The notes: generated from the letters alone by a model not told the origin. A stretch of 64,000 nt of DNA from Linyphia triangularis (GCA_963978545.1 OZ021721.1:41612785-41676784), one strand, 5' to 3'; counted from the stretch's first letter, positions 1 to 11,702 are shown. Translations and numbers: made by a program.

Positions 1-2172
1 AGAAGGTTTTGTCATGTTAACTATCCTCTATTAAGGGAAATGAGTTCAGATAAAAGTGTGAAAGGTTTAGAAAATTTATCATCGACTAAAAACTGCAAAA
101 ATTGTCAAACTTGTTTAATTTCTAAGTCGAAAAGAACGTCATTTAAGCGAAATTATGTATATAGACGTAATACTAAAAATGTATTAGAAAGGGTTCACAT
201 GGATATATGGGGACCAGCTCCAGTTAAATCAATAGGTGGAAATAAGTACTTTTTAACCCTAGTTGATGATTATTTACGTAAAATTGATGTCTTTGTGATT
301 CGAAATAAAAATGATGTATTTAGTTGTTTTAAATCATATCTAACGCGAGTAGAGCGAGAATTGGGTAAGAAAGTTAAAGCAGTAAGAACTGATAACGGGC
401 TGGAGTTCTGTAGTTCAGAATTCGAAAAATTTCTTAATGATTTAGGCATTAAAATTGAGCGTACATCAATTTATTCCCCGGAAATGAATGGTATTGCCGA
501 GAAATTTAACCATACTGCTTTAGATGCCGTCAGAGCCATGTTACAAGATAGCGGTCTTAAACCTAGTTTTTGGGCAGAAGCTCTTAAGACCTTTGTGTAT
601 GTCAGAAATCGGTGTATCCATAAATTAACCGAGGGTAAAACTCCAATAGAAATTTGGAAAGGGTATAAACCTTCAGTTAAGCCTCTGAAAGTTTTTGGTT
701 CTTTGGCATATGTTCATATTCCTAGTACTAAAAGAAACAAATTGCAACCTAAAGCCCTAATGGGAATTCTAGTTGGTTATGGTACTAAACGCAAGGGCTA
801 TAGAATTTATATTCCAAAGAAACGTACTGTGGAGGAAACAATTCATGTATATATAGATGAGAACAGAAAAGGGGTATCTAGTTTATTCGGAAGTACAAAT
901 GTATGTAGTAATGTGCATTTTTTGTTGAACAATTGTGATTCTGATCTTGATGTTATTGAAACTACTAACACTCAACCCATTAAGATTGTATCTGATGTTA
1001 CTAACGATTTACCGGTTAAGACCGAAATGTTACCTCTAGATGTTAGTAATTGGAATAGAGTTGAAAGGCCGAGAAATAATAGTGATAGAATCGATGTTTA
1101 TTACTATCCGCCTGGAAGTAATGAAAGATTACGATCTTTAAATGATGCAGAAAAATATTGTAAACTAAACAATATTTTGTTTAATCCTGAAAAGTTTGAT
1201 TTTAAAACGACAACGACTGAAGTCGATAATAAAGAATCAAATTTGGTATTTGAAAATGACTCAAAATTTATAGATAATCATTTGAGTGATATTTTTCAGG
1301 AAGAACTGTATATGATTGAATCGCCACAAACTTTTCAAGACACGCAAAATTCGCCTAATAAAGCACATTGGGACAGGGCAATGACAGAAGAATTGCAGAC
1401 TATGCGTGAAAGGGAAGTTTGGGATTTGGTTGATCCACCACCAAACGCTAGAATTATAGGCAGCAGGTCGATATTTTCGACTAAAAGGGACGAAAAGAAT
1501 AATATTAAAAAGTTTAAAGCTAGATTAGTAGCAAAAGGTTATTCTCAAACTAGGGGAATAGACTACAGTGATGTCTTTTCACCCGTTGTAAATTTTTCAA
1601 TAATCAAATTTCTTTTTGTATTGTTAGTTTCAATGTTGAGTTGGAGACATGCTCAACTGGATGTTAAAGCTGCTTATTTGTATGGACGTTTAGACAAGGA
1701 GGTTTATATGGAACAACCAGTTGGTCATATAGCCAAAGGAGCTGAAAATAAAGTGTGTTTACTACATAAAAGTATTTATGGATTACATGAGTCTAGTAGG
1801 TATCGGAATAATACGCTAAATAAGTTGTTAGAAGATATTGGTTTTGTAAAATTGAAGTGGGTTAATTGTACCTATATGTTAAATGATCAAGTATTTAATT
1901 TAAAATTTGTTAAATCTCAGAATAATTTAGTTGATTTCTTAACGAAACCTTTGTTAAAAACTAAATTTGAATTGGTAACAAATGAAATTTATGCATTGAA
2001 ATACTTATTATGTATATTTGCCATATTCCTTGACCGATGGGGCCGTATGATGGTAATTTTAAATTGGTTGTCGGTCCAGGAATATTTAACTGTTAACTGC
2101 ATTCACTATGACTGTCTATGCAAATTTCTTTTCTACTTATGTACATATATATTCTTGGTGATGTGTTCCTAA
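1..2172 (+). pseudogene. Copia (Ty1/copia) polyprotein, 3' part, internally deleted
   Basis: The frame is open from base 1, so the gene starts left of the window. Numbering from the first ATG at 40, there is an integrase zinc-finger remnant (HVN before the ATG, then CKNCQTC) and an integrase core with D55, D118 and E154. The last two have 35 residues between them, as in LTR-element integrases. Near residue 440 a Copia reverse-transcriptase (RT) N-terminus starts (RLVAKGYSQTRGIDYSDVFSPV, QLDVKAAYLYG). It then jumps from KLLEDIGF to the end of the RNase H domain (VKSQNNLVDFLTKPL). The YxDD active site and most of RNase H are missing although the frame stays open. No gag or protease is visible here. 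The product would be catalytically dead for reverse transcription. Confidence 0.9.
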
Positions 2173-2251
2173 GTGTGTGGTTCTTTTTATTTGACGTTAA
2201 ATAAACGTTGGCTTATCAAGACTGGATCTTATTTTATTCTTCCCACCAACA
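2090..2251 (+). repeat. probable 3' LTR end of the Copia element
   Basis: Downstream of the polyprotein the sequence runs from TGTTAACTGC to CCCACCAACA, giving the TG...CA ends expected of an LTR, with an AATAAA signal at 2200-2205. The matching 5' LTR is outside the window, so the boundaries are inferred. The polyprotein stop lies inside this stretch. Confidence 0.35.
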
Positions 2252-2471
2252 TTAATCAATGCACATATTATATTTATTTCAACAAAAAACTTTAATTAAA
2301 AGTAAAATTTTGGCAAGTAATTTTAGGAGAAAAAAAATTCAGATATCGCAATGTAAATATTAATTTGGTGGTAGTATATTTTTGTAAACTCATTAAAAAT
2401 TTTACTATTGACATTTGGTTTTAATAAATACACTTGTGAATTTTGGCCAGGTTTTCACCCCTTCTGCCCCA

Positions 2472-3250
2472 CTGTGCAGCGTTGTGATTTAGTGGTATTA
2501 TTTATGCGCAACGTTGGAGTACGGTCCAAAAGAAGGAAGAATAAAAAAAACTAAAGCACTTTCAGTTTTCTACTTCTTTATTAATCTCTAAAGTTCGAGA
2601 CAACGAAACAGTTGTTTGGTTCGCCAGGTCCCGTCGGCAACACCACTGAAAACAATGCATCCCCGGCGCTGTAGTTTAGTGCTATTATTTACGCGCAATT
2701 TTGGAGTGCGGTCCAAAAGAAGGAATAATAAAAATAAACTAAAGCACTTTCAGTTTTCTACTTCTTTATTAATCTCTAAAGTTCCGGACAACGAAACAGT
2801 TGTTTGGTTTGCCAGGTTTGTCGGCAACACCATTGAAAACAGTGCAACCCCGGCGCCGTGGTTTAGTGCTATTATTTACGCGCAATGAAAGAAGGAAGAA
2901 TAAAAATAAACTAAATCACTTTCAGTTTTCAACTTCTTTATTAATCTCTTAAGTTCGAGACAACGAAACAGTTGTTTGGATCGCCAGGTCCCGTCAACAA
3001 CACAATTGAAAACAGTGCACCCCCGGCGCCGTGGTTTAGTGCTTTTATTTACACGCAATGTTGGAGTCCGGTCCAAAAGAAGGAAGGGAAGAAGAAAAAA
3101 AAGGCACTTTCGGTATTCTGCTTCTTTATTAACCTGTTAAGTCCGAAACAACGAAACAGTGGTTTGGTTTGCCAAATCCCGCCGGCAATACAGATGAAAA
3201 CATGCATCCCCGCCAATTCGATTTATTGCTGTACATATGAGCAACCTTGG
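2472..3250. repeat. tandem satellite, about 188-bp unit, about 4.5 copies
   Basis: The motif CAACGAAACAGTTGTTTGG recurs at about 2601, 2789, 2961 and 3149, spacings of 188, 172 and 188 bases. Each unit also holds a GC-rich block (CCCCGGCGCCGTGGTTTAGTGC) followed by GGTCCAAAAGAAGGAA and CACTTTCAGTTTTC. The third unit has an internal deletion of about 16 bases. The short open frames here are by-products of the repeat. Confidence 0.85.
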
Positions 3251-4610
3251 AGTGTGAACATTTTGACTGACTCGGCAGCTTTGGAAAATCGTTTCCGTTT
3301 CATTGGTGACTTGAAAAAAATATTAAAAAATTCGATTTTAAGGAACAAACGAAAGATTTTTTAGCTGTTCGTACAACCGTACAAAATAGTAAAAATCTGT
3401 ACAAGTTGGCAGATATGCAACAAGCACCAGAAAATTGTCACGCAAGTAGCAATAAAAAACGACATAGGAAAGAAACAAAAGACTAAATTAATAGAAGAAA
3501 AAAATTCAGTGTAACATAAAAGTATAAACTGCATATATGCTTTTTTTTTATCTTTTAATTTACATCTTTTCCCTCACTTTTTTTTTAAATTTCAAAAGCC
3601 AGGGGGGGTGCAAGTGCACCTCCTTACACCCTCCTGGGGACGCCCATGTTCGCCTAGGCTTGTGCTGATGTGACAGCCGTTATGTCCGTGATTAATGTGA
3701 AGATCGCTTTCGCTGTTTGTTTTGAATTGATCAGTGTAGATCAGAATGATTAGAATTTAAATTTAAGATACAATAATTTTAAATGTTTGTTTTATTATTT
3801 AATTTATTTTGCCAACTTTCTATGTTTATGTAAAACTGGAACTTTTGATAAAATTGACCAATAAGGTGCTTATATATTTTATGCAAACTTAAAAAAATTA
3901 TAATTAAGCTGCAGATTATTTTCTAATACTCAAATTAATGTTGCAGACTAGCAGAAAAGTTTCTGCAACTGGGATGGTTATATTTCAGTATTGTGCGGTT
4001 TTCAGAAAAGTAAATGAGAAAGAACCAATTAAAATGCATTTCATGTGTCTACAAACAACTACTAAAGGCATATAAAAAATTATTCTTCAAAATGCGTTAT
4101 TATGAAATTTGTAGATATGAGATAGCAAAGTGGACATTTCGGAAGAATACCAAAAGTTTCTTTTTCACGAAAGTTCCATTTTTGACCACAAAACCCAAGA
4201 ACAAGCGATGTTCAATTAAGTTAAAATTCAATATGTCATGGATAAAATAGATTATCATAAATTGTGTTTTTAAGAAGTGAGTCAATGTTTAAAAGGTTGG
4301 GAACCCGTGCTCAACTAAACAAAAGTCTACCTTTCCCACAGGCTCAATAATACCATGACATATACAGACATAGTATAGATTCCAAGCAAAACAATCTGAA
4401 CTTCCCATGAAAGCAACGAAAACTGTCAAAAAAATTCAGTTTTCACAAAATTGTACAAGTCAAACTACTATATTGTGACAAATCTAATTTGTAAGAAAAA
4501 CACATCATATTTAAATATTAGATTTTAACTTGCTTTTAACTATTTTTCCTTGTAACCATCTGTCTGTTTTGAACATTGCGGGGACCGCCCATAACAACAA
4601 TGGATTCCAT
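3251..4610. other. no gene recognised; one TE-like terminus
   Basis: AT-rich sequence without a convincing gene. At 3598-3650 there is a GC-rich stretch (GGGGGGGTGCAAGTGCACC, then CCTGGGGACGCCCATG) that looks like the worn terminus of a DNA transposon or MITE. No partner end was found. The open frames at 4014-4285 have low-complexity composition and no known domain. Confidence 0.4.
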
Positions 4611-4665
4611 TCACTTTACTTTGATATCCCAAAACAAGAAGTTTGGTTTATTTGAATAAATTTGG

Positions 4666-5502
4666 TTGAGAAGGCTACAAAACGTAAATGCACTACACTT
4701 TAAATGGCAGAGTGAAAGAAAAAGAATAGTCATGAATACTGCGAAAAAGGGAGGAAGGGAAGAAAATGAAATTGCCATGAAGTTTGGCATTCCAAGCAGA
4801 ACATTGTCTACAATTTTGAAAAACAAGGAAACAATTCTGAAGAACTTTGACGATCATCATGGAGACAGGAAAAAAATGAGAGACAACTACTATTCTAAGG
4901 TTGAGAAATGTCTTATGAAATGGATAATGCAGTGCGGGAACCAGAAGTTCCCCCTTGGAATGAGAGAAGGCTGAGGATTGTGGAAAGCAATTGGGTTGGT
5001 TGTTTTTAGATTATCTGGCGCCGTCAGCAACATGAGGGCTATAATGCGCCGAAACATTCGTCATTAGACAAGCCAACATACGTTTACAAACACCCATACC
5101 TAACACGGGACTCGAACCCGCAACCTCGCGGTCTAGAAGCTAGCACTCTAACCACTATACCGTTTGGTCGGTGGAAAGCAATTGGGATACACAGAATTCA
5201 AAGCAAGCATCGGCTGGTTTGAAAATTTCACAAAAAGGAACAGCTTAACTTTTCACAAAATTTGTGGCAAACATGGAAAGTGGAAGCAAAGGTGTGTGCC
5301 AGAAAAGGATCAAAACATTATCACCCATTCTGAAACAATACAATCCAAAAAGTGTATTTACTGTCGATTAAACATGACTTTTTTCAAGTGTTTGCTTGAC
5401 AAAACAATGTCCATTAAAGGAGAACCATACCATGGTAGAAAAAGAAGCAAAGAAAGAATCACTTTACATGGATATCTTATAAGAGCAAGTACTAATACAT
5501 AA
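4666..5502 (+). pseudogene. Tigger/pogo-type transposase remnant, split by a SINE
   Basis: The left part (4666-4974) carries a CENP-B-like N-terminal helix-turn-helix (NALHFKWQSERKRIVM, EIAMKFGIPSRTLSTILKNK). The right part (5164-5502) carries the second DNA-binding domain (FKASIGWFENFTKRNSL) and the start of the DDE nuclease (KGEPYHGRKRSKERIT). They are separated by a SINE at 4996-5171 with a 16-base target duplication, so they were one gene. The rest of the DDE domain is missing. The left boundary is unclear; GCGGGGACCG near 4579 could be a terminal repeat. Class assignment rests on family knowledge of pogo/Tigger transposases. Confidence 0.8.
4996..5171 (-). mobile_element. tRNA-headed SINE, full length, copy 1
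   Basis: On the minus strand it begins GCCGACCAAACGGTATAGTG with an A-box-like TAGTGGTTAG, then a B box GGTTCGAGTCC, a unique body (GTTTCGGCGCATTATAGCCC, GCTGACGGCGCCAGATAATC) and a short CAACCAA tail. The 16-base duplication GTGGAAAGCAATTGGG flanks it at 4980-4995 and 5171-5186 (one base may belong to the SINE). The insertion lies inside the Tigger coding region. The head resembles an Asp/Glu-type tRNA D arm, but no real tRNA fold closes. Confidence 0.93.
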
Positions 5503-5552
5503 GTGTCTGGAGAGTATATTTCAACCTTAGTAATGTCTCTAGAAGAAACATG

Positions 5553-5895
5553 TGTAGGTATATAAACAAAGTGGACTGTATATTAATTGATTTGAATGAT
5601 TTTAAATAGAAACCTTACCATTGCCTTGAAATAGACGATTTATTGCTTAATTGCACAGCAAAATGATTTCTTTACAATTGACTGGAATATGATTCAGATT
5701 TTTAACATAATAGCAGCAAGCAACACGTTTGATTCGGATTTCTTACACACAGAGAAAGAAAAATAAAAAGATTGAGAGTTTCAGTTCGCTTTTCAAAGTT
5801 ACAAAAAATTATGATTAAATATTTGTTTTTTTCTCGATCAGAAATAATGTCTCATTCCTACCGCCATCTTAGGATACTTTCAAGACCACTGAACA
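5553..5895 (-). repeat. BEL/Pao 3' LTR
   Basis: This 343-base LTR is highly similar to the one at 13794-14141, with small indels and substitutions, for example a missing ACTTGAAG segment. The sequence just inside it (minus strand, CGCCCGGGAGGA) is a purine-rich candidate polypurine tract. Confidence 0.92.
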
Positions 5896-6311
5896 TCCTC
5901 CCGGGCGGGAAGTAGGACTGTGACTTTGGTAATAGGTCTCTTGATCTCACCAGCAGTAGTTTTTAAAAGCACTACTCGAACATGTCCATCTGCTCCCCTG
6001 AAGCACTGAACCACACATCCAAGTAGCCACTTGAGTAGAGGAGGATTTGATTCATGAATGGCCACCAAATCCTCAATTTGTATATTTTGACGTTCAAGGC
6101 TCCGAGACTTGGGTCTTTGTTGAAGTTGATTCAGGTAATCTCGAGACCATCGGTCCCAGAATTCAGCTCGCATTTTTTGAATAAGTTTCCATCGGTCATT
6201 TAAGTTGATGGTGCAGCTTGAACTTTCAGGAATATCTATCAAAGGAGTACCAATTATAAAGTGACCTGGAGTAAGAGCAGTTAATTCAGAGGGATCTGAG
6301 GACATAGGCAC
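5880..6311 (-). pseudogene. BEL/Pao polyprotein C-terminal domain (DUF5641-like)
   Basis: The frame from TALTPGHFIIGTPL through RWKLIQKMRAEFWDRWSRDYLNQLQ to EDLVAIHESNPPLLKW and GADGHVRVVLLKT is the conserved tail that follows the integrase in BEL/Pao polyproteins. It runs into the LTR at its end. The upstream junction to the integrase core (about 6312-6365) has a frame break. Confidence 0.9.
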
Positions 6312-6365
6312 TAATGGACGAGAGTTTAAACACGCTTCAATTTGACACAGAGAGATGGATAGTTC

Positions 6366-7004
6366 CTAGAAGTTAAGAATAGCAGATTTACTGGCCTTCA
6401 CCAATAAATTCTTTGCACTTTTCATCGCTAATTCCCAGATGCCACCGAAATTTGGTGAATAAGGCGGGATGAAGCGCCAATTTATCTCATGAAATGAGGG
6501 GAAATGTTGCATTTCCTCCGCTTTCAACTTGGAGAACAGTGTCTTAAGCTCATTAGAAATTCCCCCGAAGTTCTTGCCATTATCTGAGAAGACATCTGAT
6601 GTTATGCTTCTGAGGCTGATGAAACATCTCAAACACGCAAGGAGAGCTTGAGTTGATAGATCGGATACTGACTCTAAGTGCACAACCTTAGCACACATGC
6701 AGGCGATAACACATATGTATCACTTGATTCGTGTTTTACTTCTGAAAAGATTTGGCTTAGTGGTAATGTGTCCATAAAAGTCAATTCCTATTTTTTTAAA
6801 GCAGTGTGAGGGATTGATTCTTTCGGAGGGTAAGTCGGCCATAATCTGCTGACAAGTAGCAGCACGCAATCTTTTGCAGAGGAGACATTGGTGTATTACT
6901 TTCCTCACCTTGGATCGGCCGTTAGTGAACCAGAACTTTTGTCTGATAAGAGATAAAGTTAAACTGAGGGCCAACATGAAAATGTTTCTGATGATAATAC
7001 TCAA
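6366..7004 (-). pseudogene. BEL/Pao integrase
   Basis: Reading on the minus strand, 7004-6720 gives the zinc-binding region (CLLCKRLRAATCQQIMADLP) and the first catalytic Asp (GIDFYGH). 6698-6366 gives SDVFSDNGKNFGG (second Asp) and FGGIWELAMKSAKNLL (Glu). The two parts are separated by a short out-of-frame gap. The catalytic triad survives but the protein cannot be read in one frame. Confidence 0.9.
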
Positions 7005-7236
7005 TGATCAAATCCGTCACTCTGTTTTCTTTGGGAAGCAATATAGGATATTTTTGATCAGTAGTCAGCTTTTGTTATCTTAACAGTCTTCCACCAACTC
7101 TTAGAATGTGCGATTGATCAAGGAAAACATTAAGAGTCAACAGTTTGCTTAACGTAGGCAATGGTGATTTATGTTGAAGTAGTCTAATGTCTTTAGAAAA
7201 TTCTCTTTCCTGCAACAGTTTAACAATAAATAGTAG

Positions 7237-8523
7237 TCAAGACTTGATTTCATTCGCAGTCAGATGTTCAGTGTGACATTCAGAAGGATTTCTGCAGTTG
7301 TGCATGAATCTTTCACAATAGGCGACGACATTTATCAATTTGGCATATGATGAAAACTTGAGTAGAAATTTAGGGAGCTCCTTTTGTATGCTGGTATGTA
7401 CAAGCACCTCTTCAGCTTCATCAGAGAATGAGTGTTGACTGAAAGGAGGATATGGGGAATCATTCCACAACTTGGACGGGCCATGCCACCAAAGTTCATG
7501 ATAGAGTAGTTTTTCAGAAAGCATTCCTCGGGAAGCACAGTCTGCAGGATTCCACTTTCCTGAAATGTGATGCCACTGAGCTTCTGGAACTAAAGACTTG
7601 ATTTTATCCACACAATTGGATACAAATTGGTTGCCTTTCAGTGGTGGAGAATGAACCCAACATAAGGTAATTTGCGAGTCAGACCAGAGGTGAACATCTT
7701 CAAGTTTGATTGGTAGAGAGTCCAACACTGTCAAGATGAGCTGGAACAGCAATAACGCTGCTGACAGTTCGAGTCTTGGCAATGTAACCACAGCTAATGG
7801 AGGCTACCTTTGTCTTTGCAGCTAATAGATGAGATGTATGACCACCAGGATAAAACCTTACCAGGTAGAGGACTGCAGCATATGCCTTCAGTGAAACATC
7901 AGCGAATCCATGTAACTGGAACTTAGTTGTTTCCTCTTCATCCATGTTTATGAATCGGGGAATCCTTATGGATTTTAAACAATCAATCTGATGCAAGAAG
8001 TCTTCCCATACATGCTTAATTTCTGGAGGTATTTCGTCTTCCCAAGACAGCTTATTCTTCCATAGTTCTTGGATCAAGATTTTAAGAATGACTGTAGATG
8101 GGGACAGCAGACCTAGGGGGTCGAAAGTTCTTGCAATGAAAGACAGCAAATCTCGTTTCGTATGAACTTCAGATGTTCTCACTAGGTGGAGCTGTAGCGT
8201 ATCTTTAGAAGAATTCCACGTCAAACCCAATAGCTTAACGACTTGATCCTCTTTAACCTTCTCATTTGAATGACTGAGTCTTCTATCATCTGGCAAAGCT
8301 TCAATTGCTTCTGGACAGTTTGAAGTCCATTTTCTTAATATGAATCCGCCACCTTCCATGATTCGATTGATTTCTTTGGCGATTTTTTAAGCCTTTTCGA
8401 GTGAAGAAGCTCCACGTAGGAGATCGTTCATATAAAAATGTTCCTTGATTATCTTTGAAACAATTGGATTTTCTTGCAGGGTGTCTTCAGCTAGTTTATG
8501 AAAAGTTTTTATAGCCAAGTAAG
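7237..8523 (-). pseudogene. BEL/Pao RT C-terminal half and RNase H
   Basis: 8523-8360 encodes the RT active-site region. The motif reads FYMNDLLRG, with Asn where BEL elements have Asp. 8359-7700 has the Peptidase_A17-type region (KLLGLTWNSSKDTL, FDPLGLLSPSTV, LHGFADVSLKAYAAVLY). 7791-7237 has the RNase H region (LWSDSQITLCWV, GKWNPADCASRGM). The two main frames overlap out of phase, so there is at least one frameshift. Upstream coding resumes at 11170 beyond the inserted element. Confidence 0.9.
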
Positions 8524-8916
8524 GTGCGCAGTAGGGTGGAACGAAAATGGCCTTTAAAATTTTTTTTTTAATTTTAGCTTAGTAATAGTGGGGAAAAGTT
8601 GCCTTTTAGGTTCAAAAAGAGGGTGGAAAAGTTTGGTTGCAATACTACAACATCTTGAGGTGCCGCAAAGAGCTTAAAATTTATAAAAAAAAAATGAAAA
8701 ATTATCAACTTTGTTAAAAAAAAATTATGAATTTCTTGTATATATAATGTTACAAAAGATGGTTTTAAATGCATGTATAAGCATTAGAGTTGGAAAAAAT
8801 TATGAATTACAAAATATAATAATAATAATAAAATATATATTTTAATGTAAAATTTTGTATTTCTTAATTCTGTATCTTTAATGATTGCAAATGTTACATC
8901 TGCAAAATGTTTGTTT

Positions 8917-10501
8917 CTACTTCATTGCTAGATTAAACTGGTTTTTTGTATTAAATTTTGGCATATTCCTACGTGAGTTAATTTTAGCTCTTGTATATCT
9001 TTCTCTTGCGGTTGAACCACAGACATTTTGAGCCGATTCGGTCACCAGTTTCACAGTTCTTTCCACTGCTTGTGTGTGACAAGGAAGCCGGGGAAAGTTG
9101 ATAACCGGGTCTACTTTACTATTTGGTTCATCTTCAGATGCCATCTGTATAAAGTCTTTGAGAGAGTCACTGGAAACATGTTTTAACAAGGGAGGTTCAG
9201 TTACGTCATTTTCAGGACATGAGATCATGTCGATGTAATCCTTTGCATTGAAGTTTATCTTTGGAACTTTGAACTTCCTGACACCGCCTCTACTTTCTGT
9301 TCTTGCTTTTAAAACACTTCGTAAACCAAATTCTCTTTGAATTTTGCGTTCATCACATAGCATGGACAAAAGGAGATTTTCTGAAGCCGCAAAATACCCA
9401 TTTCTTTGAATAACCGGATCTATAACGTTCTTGAGATTGTCAGAGAGGTAGCGTGAATATGAGATTAGGTTAAACAGATGTTTGGAACCATAAGTACATG
9501 AAGGTTTTAACTTAATATTAAAACACAGGCACATACACTTTCACAATGTACTCAGCCCGAGTCTTAAGATTTTGAGTTGGATTCTCAGTTGCCACATACA
9601 ATCTAAGCACGCGGTTGGCTAGTGTCAACCACCTGGAGTGAGCAAGTTTTCCAGGGTTTCGTAAAGATAAATCTAAGGAGCAATTTCCACTTGATACACC
9701 AATACACATATCCAATAAATATTTCTGATCTGTAGTTAAATAATTTTTGTCCTCCAAAAGAGGAAGGTTATTTTCAATTGGCAAGAAAGTAACCACAGGA
9801 AGATTAGCACAGTTTTCTAGCTGCTGACCTATTTCACCTTTAAACGCATTGGGTCCCTTTGTTTTACCATCTAAATGACAAAAAAGATGTCGCAATGGTA
9901 GCTCATTACCATGGAACAAACAAATTAACCATTGTAACGGTCTTCGTGTTTCCTTTTCCCTCAAATAAATCACACCATTATTATGTCCAGTGTTTACAAC
10001 GGTTCCATAGCACCCAATAGCAGTAAAGTTTAAAAAATTGTTTGTTGTGTTCTCTATCTTCAAGAAACTCCTGTATACTGTCTGCTACCACACTTACAGG
10101 CTTACACACTTACAGGCAACAATATCAAATAAACGTTCGGCATCGCCTCTAAATTTTGAGAGGTTGCAGTCAAACTTTTCTGACCCTTTTCTGCTTTTAG
10201 ACATTAATAAATTTCTGTATTTAGCATGATAAGCTCTTATCATTAGTAAAATTCTTTAGCTAGAAACAACGGGAATAGAAGCTCTTGACCATATTTGCTC
10301 TATTTTGGGAACTTAAGTATCACATATTTCACTTACAGTAGGATCCTTCTCTGAAGCATTTTTGAGGTTTTGTCTGATATAACAGTAGCACTTCATAACA
10401 GATTCGTAAGTAGGCAGTTCAACATCAAGCACATCACTACATTTCCCAAAAATAGGACATTCCGACATTTGTCTTGTCTTCACTAATTTAGACTGAGCCA
10501 T
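8917..10501 (-). pseudogene. transposase of the hAT-like element, frameshifted
   Basis: Three minus-strand pieces line up: 10501-10313 (start, MAQSKLVKTRQMSECPIFG), 10063-9518 (LQWLICLFHGNELPLRHLF, TTDQKYLLDMC, RNPGKLAHSRWLTLANRVL) and 9534-8917 (ending LPCHTQAVERTVKLVTESAQ). The HSRWLT block recalls the conserved RW region of hAT transposases, but I cannot place the family firmly. The LPCHTQAVER motif belongs to a group that is abundant yet poorly named in invertebrate genomes (from memory, not checked). The start at 10501 is chosen because it is the first ATG of the frame. Frame breaks lie near 10070-10310 and 9530. Confidence 0.7.
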
Positions 10502-10859
10502 TTTTACTCACAACTATAGAGTAGAACACATACTAACAAAATATTATGTTAATCTGTAACACATTAGACGGAGCGGAGGCGCCAACTCAACTGAACTCGG
10601 CAGAGCTACTGACCTGACACCTGATCTGAGCTTGTCACCGCACGCAGACAAATCTTTGCCCCATTCCCCCCCCCCCCCCCAACCCACACACAACATCCGC
10701 TCCAGCGATGACTCAGGCTCCTGGATGCCAATGTAATACTAAAACTGCTTTTATCTTTCTATTTATTTTATAACGCATAAATGAAGCTATTTATTTCATA
10801 ATCGAGACAAGCAAAAATCTTTGAAAAAGTTCAAAAAAGTGTGTTTTTATGAAACTTTA

Positions 10860-11130
10860 ACGTACTTGCGGCACCTCAAGACGTATTCTAATATTTTTCA
10901 TATTTTTAATTTATCTTATCTACACCATAAGGCAACTTTTTCGTGCTGTTACAAATTAAAATCAAAAGTTGATTCTATCATCAAAAAAAATTTAAAATAT
11001 AGCAAAAATTTCAATTTTTTGAAATTTTAACGGCTTTGCGGCACCTCAAGACGTACTTCAATATTTTTCATATTTTTAATTTATCTTATCTACATCAAAA
11101 AGCAACTTTTCCGCACTATTACAAATTAAA
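10860..11130. repeat. duplicated subterminal block of the hAT-like element
   Basis: A block starting GCGGCACCTCAAGACGTA and containing ATATTTTTCATATTTTTAAT, ACAAATTAAA and AAAAGTTGATT occurs at about 10868 and again at about 11038, a 170-base period. An inverted relative lies at the other end near 8600-8690. Such subterminal repeats are usual transposase-binding regions in hAT elements; that role is inferred. Confidence 0.75.
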
Positions 11131-11169
11131 AATCAAAAGTTGATTTTTTCGTTCCACCCTAGTGCGCAG

Positions 11170-11681
11170 GCTGTACCATAAGTTACGGTGCACAACGTCG
11201 ATATTTGGTTGTTCTCATCAAACCTCCAAACTATTCTCTGGTAATCTCTGTGGGCATCTGTAACCAGGATCTGACGGTACATCTTTTTTACGTCAGCTGA
11301 AAAGGCTATTTGATATGATCGAAAGTTCATGAGTGTCTTGAATATCTCTGGGAGTAGCTTAGGACCAACCTCAAGAAAGTCATTTAGTGAATTGCCACTT
11401 GAATCCCTGCCAGATGCGTCGAACACAACACAAAGCTTTGTTGTAAGGTTATCTTCTCGTAAAACGCCGTGATGGGGTAAGTAGGCCTGATTGGATAAAT
11501 CTTCTTGATCTTCTGGAACAATTTCCATATGGTTTAGAGTTAGGTATTCTCTCATGAACTCACAGTACTTTGTTTTGAACTCTGGGTTCTTTTTGAATTT
11601 TGTTTCTAAATATTGGAAGCGCTTCAAAGCTTGAGATTTAGAGTCTCCAAGTATCGGAATATATTTGAATGGTAAGTTCAC
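11170..11681 (-). pseudogene. BEL/Pao RT N-terminal half
   Basis: The minus-strand frame reads LNHMEIVPEDQ, YLPHHGVLRED, LCVVFDASGRDSSGNSLND and FSADVKKMYRQILVTDAHRDYQRIVWR, the early RT motifs of BEL/Pao including the first catalytic Asp. It is cut at 11169 by the hAT-like insertion and continues at 8523. Confidence 0.9.
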
Positions 11682-11702
11682 AATGTACCTTCCACACGAG
11701 TC

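Larger units (their letters stand above)
8532..11161 (-). mobile_element. hAT-like DNA transposon inserted in the BEL/Pao RT
   Basis: The ends are a perfect 16-bp inverted repeat TAGGGTGGAACGAAAA, flanked by a perfect 8-bp target duplication GTGCGCAG (8524-8531 and 11162-11169). A TAGGG end plus an 8-bp duplication fits the hAT superfamily. Subterminal sequences are also inverted copies: CTTGAGGTGCCGCAAAG near 8653 matches GCGGCACCTCAAG near 11039, and AAAAGTTGCC near 8594 matches AAGGCAACTTTT near 10930. It encodes one decayed transposase. Length is 2630 bases. Confidence 0.9.

Noticed and set aside
4014..4285. Two overlapping small frames on opposite strands
   Set aside because: Low complexity, no known domain; likely by chance in AT-rich DNA.
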